DNA of 5,837 nt from Candidatus Omnitrophota bacterium (GTDB taxonomy: Bacteria; Omnitrophota; Gorgyraeia; DTHP01), in contig JAMWCG010000067.1 in NCBI GenBank assembly GCA_023818555.1, positions 1 to 5,837 on the forward strand, in the 5' to 3' direction. The position numbers and the translations under genes were made by a program. A model generated the notes under the pieces. The model saw only the letters and a list, made by a program, of their open reading frames with translations. It did no database searches and was not told where the DNA came from. This document shows, in pieces, positions 1-5,837 of this stretch (positions are counted from its first letter, which is position 1; the number at the start of each line of letters is the position of its first letter).

Positions 1-364
1 TCAGATAGTCATCCCAGAACCCAATTGAGCCTAAGTAAATAAGGGAAAATAGACAAAGATGAATATAAGAATTTAAAATATCTGCCCAGAGCAGGGTACT
101 CAAAATTATAGCCAAAATTATGGCTATCCCTCCCATCCCCGGAGTGCCTTCTTTGTGTTTAAAATTGTTATGGAGAATAAAATCTTTTTCTTCCCGTAAA
201 GGTTCCTTTATGCTGTGCATTCTTAAGAAGCGAATTAACCGATAAGTAAACACCATGCTGAGAAAAAAAGCAGTAACACTCCCCAGAGCGGCGCGGACAG
301 TGATATAACGAAATACATTCAGCCCTGAATAAAGGGAACGCAAAAAATAAAGATAATAGAACAT
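1..364 (-). CDS. mraY: MraY, phospho-MurNAc-pentapeptide transferase (N-terminal part, runs off the left edge)
   Basis: MraY is an integral membrane enzyme that transfers phospho-MurNAc-pentapeptide from UDP to undecaprenyl phosphate, making lipid I on the cytoplasmic face. The first 121 codons are present, starting at ATG 364 and cut by the window edge. The N-terminus carries the family pattern LNVFRYITVRAAL (residues 15-27), followed by a hydrophobic segment at about 28-46. The cytoplasmic loop motif GTPGMGG is at 73-79, a second hydrophobic segment at about 80-93, and a third at about 101-116. The segment ends in GFWDDYL (115-121), whose Asp pair (D118, D119) matches the catalytic DD of the family. 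Two residues are unusual: Gly76 where the family normally has Thr (GTPTMGG), and Trp117 before the Asp pair. The start lies one base after the murF stop (TAA-A-ATG). The only purine-rich stretch upstream (AAGAAAGGG) is about 15 bases away, so translation probably depends on coupling to murF. The family identity is certain from these motifs; the remaining two thirds are outside the window. Confidence 0.96.
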   Translation of the reverse strand, partial: MFYYLYFLRSLYSGLNVFRYITVRAALGSVTAFFLSMVFTYRLIRFLRMHSIKEPLREEKDFILHNNFKHKEGTPGMGGIAIILAIILSTLLWADILNSYIHLCLFSLIYLGSIGFWDDYL

Positions 365-365
365 T

Positions 366-1766
366 TTAAATAACGCTAACCCTTTCTTCGCTCAATATTC
401 CTTGCACAACCTTCTCCATATGCATCAACCGTGAACCTTTAACCAAGAGGACATCTCCCGTGTCTATATTCTCTTTAAGAAATTCAATGATTTCCGCATG
501 CGTAGTAAAATGTCTCACCTCCCTTATCTTCCCTGAGGAGATAACTATTTTGCCAATCTCTTGTGTATATTTGCCAAAGGTTAACAAAATGTCTATTTTC
601 TTCTCGCGTAAAAATAAAGCTATTTCTTCATGGCAGGCTTGCGCCCAACTACCTAACTCTAACATATCCCCCAGAATGAGGACTTTTTTCCCAGAAGCTT
701 TAAAATAAGAAAAAGATTCCAGTGCCGAGATAACCGATTGAGGGTTGGCATTATAGGTGTCATCAATAAGTATAAACTTCTTTCCTTCCTGGTTAATGCG
801 TAAAACATTCATCCGCATCCGCGGAGGATGAAAATCTTTTAAACTCAAAGCCATTTCTTTTAGAGAGATACCAAAGATACTTCCGGTGCTTATAGCAGCC
901 AGAACATTGTAGACATTGTGCCTTCCTACCAAGGGTAAAGCAAAATCTACTGCTTTAACTCTAAATCTTATCTCTTTATCAGAAAGGATTAAAGACCTTC
1001 CTCTAAAGTCTGCTTCCTCTTCTATCCCAAAACTAATCAGAGAGAATTTCCTTCGCTCTCTGAGGAACCATTTTCTTAAGAGAGGGTCATCGGAGTTGAA
1101 AACTGCTGTATTTTTTTTATTAAAATGTCTTAACAAAGCGATTTTTTCCTTTAAAACTCCCCAAGGATTTTCCAAAAACTCTAAGTGGGTTTTACCAATA
1201 TTAGTAAAGACCGCTATCTCGGGCTTAACCATCTCCCTCAGTCTTTCCATTTCTCCTACATGATTTATCCCTAATTCCAGAACCGCTACTTGATGAACGG
1301 GATTTAGTTCCAGAAGTGTAAGCGCCAGACCAATTTCATTATTATAATTATAGGGAGTCTTCAAAACTGTAAAGCAAGGGGAGAGAAGGTGATAAACCAG
1401 TTCTTTCAGCGTGGTTTTCCCATTGCTTCCCGTGATAGCCACAATGGGTAAACTGAACCTCTGCCGGTGGTAAGCAGCGATTTTCCTAAGTGCAGAAAGG
1501 CTACTTGTTACCTGAAAGATACAGAAATGCGAGTTCTCTTCTCTCCTAACCGGCCTCTCCACAATGGCTCCCTTTGCTCCCTTAGCCAGAGCTTCGCTGA
1601 CAAAATGGTGCCCATCAAAATTTTCTCCTTTCAAGGCGATGAAAATACTTCCTGGCTTAAGAGAACGCGAGTCTGTAGAAACTCCCTGAAAAGTCGTTTC
1701 TAAATTACCCTGGAGAAGCTTTCCCTCCGTAACCCGCAAAATCTCTCTCGCCTTAAATTCCGCCAT
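366..1766 (-). CDS. murF: MurF, UDP-MurNAc-tripeptide--D-Ala-D-Ala ligase
   Basis: MurF is the cytoplasmic ATP-dependent ligase that adds D-Ala-D-Ala to UDP-MurNAc-tripeptide, the last soluble step before MraY. The protein has 466 residues, a normal length for the family. Domain 1 (about 1-105) binds the UDP-sugar and has STDSRSLKPG at 30-39 and FIALKG at 42-47. Domain 2 (about 106-310) is the ATPase: P-loop ITGSNGKTT at 111-119, NNEIG at 142-146, ELGINHVGEM at 164-173, NIGKTHLEFL at 189-198 and GRHNVYN at 281-287. Domain 3 has DDTYNANPQS at 335-344, LGDMLELG at 365-372 and VKGSRLMHME at 442-451. The DDTYNANP and GDMLELG motifs separate MurF from MurC, MurD and MurE. The ATG at 1766 gives the usual MurF N-terminus and overlaps the murE end by 14 bases. 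No Shine-Dalgarno site is visible before it, so coupling to murE translation is likely. Thr replaces the more usual Ala in N-I-G-x-A-H. Nothing suggests loss of function. Confidence 0.98.
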   Translation of the reverse strand: MAEFKAREILRVTEGKLLQGNLETTFQGVSTDSRSLKPGSIFIALKGENFDGHHFVSEALAKGAKGAIVERPVRREENSHFCIFQVTSSLSALRKIAAYHRQRFSLPIVAITGSNGKTTLKELVYHLLSPCFTVLKTPYNYNNEIGLALTLLELNPVHQVAVLELGINHVGEMERLREMVKPEIAVFTNIGKTHLEFLENPWGVLKEKIALLRHFNKKNTAVFNSDDPLLRKWFLRERRKFSLISFGIEEEADFRGRSLILSDKEIRFRVKAVDFALPLVGRHNVYNVLAAISTGSIFGISLKEMALSLKDFHPPRMRMNVLRINQEGKKFILIDDTYNANPQSVISALESFSYFKASGKKVLILGDMLELGSWAQACHEEIALFLREKKIDILLTFGKYTQEIGKIVISSGKIREVRHFTTHAEIIEFLKENIDTGDVLLVKGSRLMHMEKVVQGILSEERVSVI

Positions 1767-3255
1767 AGTTATTTTTACATTCAGAAAAATTATTTTCTAA
1801 AAGAATCTCTCTAACTACCATCCGGTCGTCAAAGGGAACAGTGACATTTTTAAATATCTGGTAAGGTTCGTGCCCCTTCCCGGCAATCAATACAGTATCT
1901 CCCTCCCCAGCCATAGAGAGTGCTTCTTTTATAGCTGCGTAACGGTCTAAAATTACCTGATAGCGGTTAAATCCCGGCGGGAAGCCCCCTTCTATATCAC
2001 TGATGATTGCCTCCGGTTCTTCTGAACGGGGATTATCGGTAGTAAGAATAACAAAATCCGCTAATTGGGAAGCAATCTTCCCCATTAAAGGTCTCTTCTC
2101 TCTACATCTTTCACCACCGCAGCCAAAGACCACGATTATTCTTCCCCGGCAAATGAACCTCAAAGAAGAAAGAACATTTTTTAGAGCATCTTCGGTATGA
2201 GCATAATCTACAAAAACTTTAAAAGGTTGTCCTACATCCACCGGCTCTAATCTCCCACTTACCCCGGAGATTTTTTGTATCCCATTTTTTATTGTCTCTA
2301 AAGGAATATTTTCGGCGATTCCCAGAGATATGCTTGCCAGAATATTATAAATATTATGTCTGCCCAACAAGGAAGTTTTAATCTCTATCTCTCCATAAGG
2401 GGTGTTCACTCTAAAATCGCTCCCTTCCGGATGCAAATAAATCCTCTGAGCTTCCACATCCGCAGGATGTTCAATTCCATAGGTAATCGTTTTTGCAGGT
2501 GTCCGGATGAGCATCTCTTTTCCGTGTGGGTCATCTATATTGATTATTGCCCAAGAGGAAGAGTTGAGGCGGGTAAAGAGTTTTGCTTTGGCGTGAAAAT
2601 AATTTTCAAATGTCTTATGATAATCTAAATGGTCTACAGTAATATTGGTAAAAATACCGGCATGAAAAAAAATCTCATCCACCCTTCCTTGTTCTAAGCC
2701 ATGAGAAGAAACTTCCATTACCGCATAATCTACAAATTCTTTCTGCATGCTAAAGAATAATCCTTGTAATTGAATTGCTCCCGGAGTGGTATTTAAAGCA
2801 GGAATCATCCGCTCTCCGAAACGATAGTTAATTGTCCCAATCAAACCCGTTCTAAACCCCGCAGTTTTCAAAATGCTTTCTATAAGATAAGTGGTTGTAG
2901 TTTTGCCATTCGTTCCCGTAACCCCAATAACTTTGATTTGGGAAGAAGGATGCCTATAAAAATTTGCGGCTAACTTCGCCAGAATATCTCTTGTATTTTC
3001 TACTCCTATAAAGACCACCTCACCTCTTCTTCGGACATCCTCATCCAAAACAAAAGACTGATTGTAAATAATTACCTTTGCTCCTCGTTCTATGGCTTCT
3101 TTGATAAAAGCATTTCCGTCCTGAGAATTCCCTTGAACGGCAACAAAAAGAAATCCGGGTTTACACTGCTTGGAATGGTCGGTAATTCCCAATACTTCTC
3201 TATCTCTCAGAGAGGCATTAATCTCTATCCCCTCCAGAATCTCTTTCAGCCTCAT
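1753..3255 (-). CDS. murE: MurE, UDP-MurNAc-L-Ala-D-Glu--meso-diaminopimelate ligase
   Basis: MurE is the cytoplasmic ATP-dependent ligase that adds the third residue of the peptidoglycan stem peptide. From the ATG at 3255 it has 500 residues, typical of the family. The UDP-sugar domain covers about 1-98 and the ATPase about 99-335: P-loop GVTGTNGKTTT at 111-121, NTTPGA at 155-160, EVSSHGL at 181-187, TVDHLDYH at 206-213, Lys223 at the carbamylated-lysine position (E. coli K224), and HNIYN at 300-304. The C-terminal domain has DYAHTEDAL at 350-358, GCGGERCREKRPLMG at 378-392, DNPR at 407-410 and GKGHE at 459-463. DNPR is the motif linked to meso-diaminopimelate rather than lysine, so I infer DAP-type peptidoglycan. 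I chose ATG 3255 over an in-frame TTG at 3288. The ATG has AAGGAG five bases upstream and gives the normal MRLKEILEGI start, whereas the TTG would begin inside ftsI. One oddity is the usual DSR near the N-terminus, which reads HSK here. Confidence 0.98.
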   Translation of the reverse strand: MRLKEILEGIEINASLRDREVLGITDHSKQCKPGFLFVAVQGNSQDGNAFIKEAIERGAKVIIYNQSFVLDEDVRRRGEVVFIGVENTRDILAKLAANFYRHPSSQIKVIGVTGTNGKTTTTYLIESILKTAGFRTGLIGTINYRFGERMIPALNTTPGAIQLQGLFFSMQKEFVDYAVMEVSSHGLEQGRVDEIFFHAGIFTNITVDHLDYHKTFENYFHAKAKLFTRLNSSSWAIINIDDPHGKEMLIRTPAKTITYGIEHPADVEAQRIYLHPEGSDFRVNTPYGEIEIKTSLLGRHNIYNILASISLGIAENIPLETIKNGIQKISGVSGRLEPVDVGQPFKVFVDYAHTEDALKNVLSSLRFICRGRIIVVFGCGGERCREKRPLMGKIASQLADFVILTTDNPRSEEPEAIISDIEGGFPPGFNRYQVILDRYAAIKEALSMAGEGDTVLIAGKGHEPYQIFKNVTVPFDDRMVVREILLENNFSECKNNYGGI

Positions 3256-3260
3256 CTCGT

Positions 3261-3266
3261 CTCCTT
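3261..3266 (-). promoter_or_regulatory. Shine-Dalgarno site that decides the murE start
   Basis: The minus strand reads AAGGAG, five bases before the ATG at 3255 and inside the 16-base ftsI-murE gap. Its position fits that ATG. It lies downstream of the alternative TTG at 3288, which it cannot serve. This is the main reason for trimming the longer reading frame by 11 codons. Confidence 0.9.
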
Positions 3267-3271
3267 CATTT

Positions 3272-4972
3272 CTAATTATCCTTAACAAATTTTAAATCCC
3301 AAGAGAGAGAATCAAGGTATTTCAGAGCTTCATTAGCGATATGCTTAAAAACCGGAGCACACACTACTCCTCCATAATAGGGATGAGGTTCATCCAATAC
3401 CACTCCTATCACCAGTTGGGGATTTTCCAGAGGAACAAAACCTATAAAAGAAGAAACGAATTTGCGGTGGGAATAGATTCCATTTTCTACTTTCTGGGCA
3501 GTCCCGGTTTTCCCCGCACAGGTATATTCTTTCAATCTTGCCAGTTTACCCGTCCCAAACTCTACCACTCCCTTTAATATCTGAGCCATCACTTCGGCAG
3601 TAGAAGGAGAGAGCACTCTCTTCATTTTCTGTGGAGGAGATATTTTTAAGGGAATTCCCTTACTGTCTCTCACTTCTTTCACTATATGGGGTTCTATAAG
3701 GTAACCACCGTTAGCAATAACACACATCGCCATGGTCAATTGGAGTGGAGTGACCATAACTTCCTGTCCAATAGGAATGGCTCCGATAGAGGTTTTGGAT
3801 AATTCATTTAAGGGTCTGACGAAACCATCCGCTTCACCCGGAAGTTCTATTCCCGTTCTTTTACCTATACCAAAAGCATAAATGTAAGGATAAAGTCTAT
3901 CTAAGCCAAGTTTCTGGGCTACTTTTACTGTCCCGATATTACTGGAATAGCCAATTACCTCAGCAAAAGTTAACCAACCGTGGGGTTGATGGTCATGGAG
4001 AACATGGGTTTTCATATTATAAGAACCATTTTCACAGAAAAATCTCTCCTTTGTATGGGTTATCCCTTCTTCTATGGCTGCGGAAGCGGTGACTATCTTG
4101 AAAGAAGAACCTGGCTCAAACATATCGGTGATTGCTCGATTGCGTAACTTATCTTTGTCAAAATCTCCCGGATGATTGGGATTAAAGTTAGGGTAATTTG
4201 CCATTGCCAATATCTCCCCACTAAAAGGAGAAACTACCACCACCGAACCCCCACGGGCATTCGTAGTCTTAACCGCCATCTCTAACTCTCGCTCGGCGAT
4301 ATACTGAATTACCGAATCTATGGTAAGAACCAAATCACAACCATCCACGGGAGGGAGGTAATCGTAATTTAAGAAAAAAAGCCTTCTCCTTTTGGCATCT
4401 TTAGCGGAAATTAAATATCCCGGCCTCCCCCGTAATTGCTGGTCATATTTTAGTTCTATCCCCTCTAACCCATTATTGTCTATACCACAGAAGCCCAAGA
4501 CCGTGGAACCACTGTTTGCCTGGGGGTAATAACGCTTGGTTTCTTTAATTAAATAAATTCCTTTGAGTGCCAATTTTTCTATAGCCTTAGCTGTTTCCTC
4601 TTTTATATGCCGTGCTATCCAAACAAAAGATTTATCCTGTTGGGCAAACTTTTCGCAGAGGATGTTTTTGTCTAAATTCAGAATACGGGAAATTGCCTCC
4701 GCGGTATAAATGGGGTCCTTTATCTCCTTAGGATTAGCGAATACTGAAGGGATGGGAAGGTTAAAAGCAAGGGGTTTCATATTGCGGTCAAAGATGGTGC
4801 CTCTTTTGGCTTCTAAGGGGATGTGCATTAAATGCTGGCTACGGGCAAACTTTGTAAGCGCAGGACTGCGGAAAATTTGCAAATAGATTAAACGCAGAGA
4901 GATGATAGATAGACCTGTAAGAATAAGTAAGTAAAATATATATATCTGTCTTTTTCTGTAATTCTCTATCAT
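3272..4972 (-). CDS. ftsI: FtsI/PBP3-type septal peptidoglycan transpeptidase (class B penicillin-binding protein)
   Basis: This is the division-specific transpeptidase that cross-links septal peptidoglycan; it sits in the inner membrane with its catalytic domain outside. From ATG 4972 it has 566 residues. A short cytoplasmic basic N-terminus is followed by one membrane anchor at about 9-34. The PBP dimerisation domain covers about 50-205, with the conserved RGTIFDR at 57-63 and GLEGIE at 168-173. The transpeptidase domain covers about 240-555. Its three active-site motifs are intact: SSFK at 289-292 (acylated Ser289), SSN at 343-345 and KTG at 488-490. The protein ends soon after this domain with no PASTA repeats, unlike Firmicutes SpoVD and PBP2B. 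The stop is 16 bases before murE. The start is uncertain: ATG 4972 and TTG 4987 (571 residues) are both in frame and neither has a clear Shine-Dalgarno site. I prefer the ATG. Its place between ftsL and murE supports ftsI over an elongation PBP2. Confidence 0.96.
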   Translation of the reverse strand: MIENYRKRQIYIFYLLILTGLSIISLRLIYLQIFRSPALTKFARSQHLMHIPLEAKRGTIFDRNMKPLAFNLPIPSVFANPKEIKDPIYTAEAISRILNLDKNILCEKFAQQDKSFVWIARHIKEETAKAIEKLALKGIYLIKETKRYYPQANSGSTVLGFCGIDNNGLEGIELKYDQQLRGRPGYLISAKDAKRRRLFFLNYDYLPPVDGCDLVLTIDSVIQYIAERELEMAVKTTNARGGSVVVVSPFSGEILAMANYPNFNPNHPGDFDKDKLRNRAITDMFEPGSSFKIVTASAAIEEGITHTKERFFCENGSYNMKTHVLHDHQPHGWLTFAEVIGYSSNIGTVKVAQKLGLDRLYPYIYAFGIGKRTGIELPGEADGFVRPLNELSKTSIGAIPIGQEVMVTPLQLTMAMCVIANGGYLIEPHIVKEVRDSKGIPLKISPPQKMKRVLSPSTAEVMAQILKGVVEFGTGKLARLKEYTCAGKTGTAQKVENGIYSHRKFVSSFIGFVPLENPQLVIGVVLDEPHPYYGGVVCAPVFKHIANEALKYLDSLSWDLKFVKDN

Positions 4973-4994
4973 TAATTTACTAAACAAAAAGGCT

Positions 4995-5024
4995 AAATCA
5001 CGGTTTTGCTTCTGCCTGTGATTT
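4995..5024 (-). repeat. Inverted repeat over the ftsL stop codon, before ftsI
   Basis: On the minus strand AAATCAC (5024-5018) and GTGATTT (5001-4995) are perfect inverted copies separated by 16 bases. Two more G-C pairs can form inside if one A is bulged, leaving an 11-base loop. The ftsL TGA lies in the second arm. AGCC and then TTTTTG follow on the transcript. A hairpin followed by five T residues loosely resembles a weak terminator or attenuator. The arms are AT-rich and the T run is short and starts four bases late, so a strong terminator is unlikely. Chance is a real possibility. Confidence 0.35.
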
Positions 5025-5375
5025 CAAGGTAAAGAGCTTAGAAATTAATTTATTGATTCTCTGCCAGAGAGAAAGTTTCTTTACAAAATTTAAAGAATTA
5101 TCTTTTTCTTCTTTAAGCGGAGAAATCACCAACACAGGTTTCGTATATTTCAACCCTATCTGCTTTGCAAGAATTTTCCTTTCCAGATAAGATGGAGATT
5201 TTAGTTGGGCTACATTGTATTTCAAAATCCGATTCTGGGCATTGAGACTGTTGATTATCTTTTCTCTCTGTAAAATTTGATAACTTAACTCTACCTGGTG
5301 AATATTCTGCCAGACACAGATAAGCGCAAAGGAAGTAAAAATAAAGACCAGAAAAAGAAAATGAGTAACTTTCAT
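4998..5375 (-). CDS. ftsL: FtsL-like cell division protein
   Basis: FtsL is a small bitopic membrane protein of the divisome. In known systems it pairs with FtsB, binds FtsQ and helps switch on FtsW-FtsI. The 125-residue product has a four-residue basic N-terminus and one membrane helix at about 5-22. A heptad-like stretch at about 26-58 (LQREKIINSLNAQNRILKYN) is suited to a coiled coil. It is followed by SPSYLERKILAKQIGLKY at 60-77, the conserved FtsL/FtsB-type segment after the coiled coil. Beyond that is a lysine-rich tail of about 38 residues (88-125) that many short FtsL proteins lack. FtsL is too divergent to name from sequence alone, so the call rests on topology, this segment and the position between rsmH and ftsI. 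The start overlaps the rsmH stop as ATGA and has a strong Shine-Dalgarno site. Sequence conservation is low but context is strong. Confidence 0.88.
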   Translation of the reverse strand: MKVTHFLFLVFIFTSFALICVWQNIHQVELSYQILQREKIINSLNAQNRILKYNVAQLKSPSYLERKILAKQIGLKYTKPVLVISPLKEEKDNSLNFVKKLSLWQRINKLISKLFTLKSQAEAKP

Positions 5376-5837
5376 CTCAGCCTCTCTCCTATGCGTAACC
5401 TGGCACTGCGTGAACGGGGATTCTCGTTCTTCTCTTCCGGAGTAGGTCTGATGGGTTTAGGTGTCAATATCCTGAGTCTTCCCTCCTTAACCAGCTGGCG
5501 AAATTTATTTTTTACAAGACGGTCTTCCAAGGAATGAAAAGAAATAACCGCTATCCTTCCCTTCAGGGAAAGTAAATCCAAAAAATTGTCTAAAAAATAG
5601 GCAAGATTATCCAATTCATTATTCACTGCGATACGCAGGGCTTGAAAAGTCCGTGTAGCAGGATGAATATGGGCATAATGATATTTGCGAGGAATTGCTC
5701 TCAGCACGATTTCTACTAGTTCCGTAGTGTTCTCTATATTTTTTATTTTCCGTGCGCTAATAATTTCGTGGGCGATACGCCGAGCAAATCTCTCCTGAGC
5801 ATTATTCTCCAGAATCCTGATTAAAGTATATTCATCC
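5372..5837 (-). CDS. rsmH: RsmH (MraW), 16S rRNA C1402 N4-methyltransferase (C-terminal part, starts beyond the right edge)
   Basis: RsmH uses S-adenosylmethionine to methylate N4 of C1402 in 16S rRNA, in the ribosomal P site. Only the last 154 codons are present. The frame stays open to the window edge (DEYTLIRILE...ERFARRIAHEI), so the gene begins beyond 5837. The in-frame GTG at 5707 lies within conserved sequence and is not the start. Family signatures in the visible part are ERFARRIA at 15-22, HPATRTFQALRIAVNNEL at 58-75, VISFHSLEDR at 97-106 and the terminal NPRSRSARLRIGER at 139-152. The SAM-binding N-terminal motifs are outside the window. The region between SFHSLEDR and NPRSRSA is short and has no Cys cluster, unlike the Firmicutes proteins I know. 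The stop overlaps the ftsL start by four bases. rsmH is the usual gene directly before ftsL in dcw clusters. Confidence 0.97.
   Translation of the reverse strand, partial: DEYTLIRILENNAQERFARRIAHEIISARKIKNIENTTELVEIVLRAIPRKYHYAHIHPATRTFQALRIAVNNELDNLAYFLDNFLDLLSLKGRIAVISFHSLEDRLVKNKFRQLVKEGRLRILTPKPIRPTPEEKNENPRSRSARLRIGERLR
5381..5390 (-). promoter_or_regulatory. Shine-Dalgarno site of ftsL
   Basis: The minus strand reads AGGAGAGAGG here, ending five bases before the ftsL ATG at 5375; the AGGAG core is ten bases away. It lies inside the 3' end of rsmH. It is one of the two clear Shine-Dalgarno sites in the window and supports the ATGA-overlap start of ftsL. Confidence 0.85.

Noticed and set aside
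460..708. Other plus-strand open frames of 65-90 codons (460-708, 1467-1703, 2003-2200, 2356-2628, 3341-3577, 5298-5537)
   Set aside because: Each is antisense to murF, murE, ftsI, or ftsL plus rsmH, with no domain and no spacing that suggests an operon. They are shadows of the minus-strand genes.
916..1263. Plus-strand open frame of 115 codons inside murF
   Set aside because: It is wholly antisense to a clearly coding, motif-rich murF. Its translation is low-complexity Ser/Leu/Lys with no recognisable domain, and no ribosome binding site stands out.
1753..1766. murE-murF overlap as a possible frameshift or sequencing error
   Set aside because: Both proteins have normal length and normal termini, and a 14-base overlap is ordinary in dcw clusters.
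4934..4946. TATATATAT-rich stretch resembling a promoter -10 region
   Set aside because: It encodes the QIYIFY part of the FtsI membrane anchor, and I see no matching -35 element at the right distance for a downstream gene.
5372..5707. A complete 111-residue gene starting at GTG 5707
   Set aside because: The frame continues upstream to the window edge with clear RsmH sequence, so this is an internal codon of a longer, truncated gene.
1..5837. A novel defence, mobile or secondary-metabolite system
   Set aside because: Every base lies in or within about 25 bases of a standard dcw gene in the standard order. There are no repeats arrays, transposase, integrase or unknown genes in the window.

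Overview
The window is a compact stretch of a bacterial division and cell-wall (dcw) cluster. All genes lie on the minus strand, so transcription runs from the right end (5837) to the left end (1). The gene order in that direction is rsmH (3' part only), ftsL, ftsI, murE, murF and mraY (5' part only). This is the textbook dcw order. mraZ and the 5' part of rsmH would lie beyond the right edge. The rest of mraY, and probably murD, ftsW and murG, would lie beyond the left edge.

Packing is very tight. rsmH and ftsL overlap by 4 bases (ATGA). There are 25 bases between ftsL and ftsI, and 16 between ftsI and murE. murE and murF overlap by 14 bases, and murF and mraY are separated by 1 base. No gap reaches 30 bases, so there is no unannotated stretch. 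I see no internal promoter, convincing terminator, RNA gene, mobile element or CRISPR array. The genes look like one co-transcribed and translationally coupled operon.

The genes cover two linked jobs. MurE and MurF build UDP-MurNAc-pentapeptide in the cytoplasm, and MraY transfers it to undecaprenyl phosphate to make lipid I. FtsI (class B PBP) and FtsL work at the septum, where FtsI cross-links the new wall and FtsL helps activate the divisome. RsmH methylates 16S rRNA and is a standard fellow traveller of the cluster.

The organism is an AT-rich bacterium with meso-diaminopimelate-type peptidoglycan, inferred from the DNPR motif of MurE. The FtsI ends just after the transpeptidase domain, without the PASTA repeats common in Firmicutes SpoVD/PBP2B proteins. 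RsmH lacks the Cys-rich insert I associate with Firmicutes homologues. The protein style resembles uncultured Gram-negative-type lineages such as Omnitrophota, but that assignment is a guess from memory and has not been tested by a search.

I do not find an undescribed system here. The points worth checking are small: a Thr-to-Gly change in the conserved GTPTMGG loop of MraY, an inverted repeat over the ftsL stop, start-codon corrections for murE and ftsI, an extended FtsL tail, and the uneven presence of Shine-Dalgarno sites along the operon.
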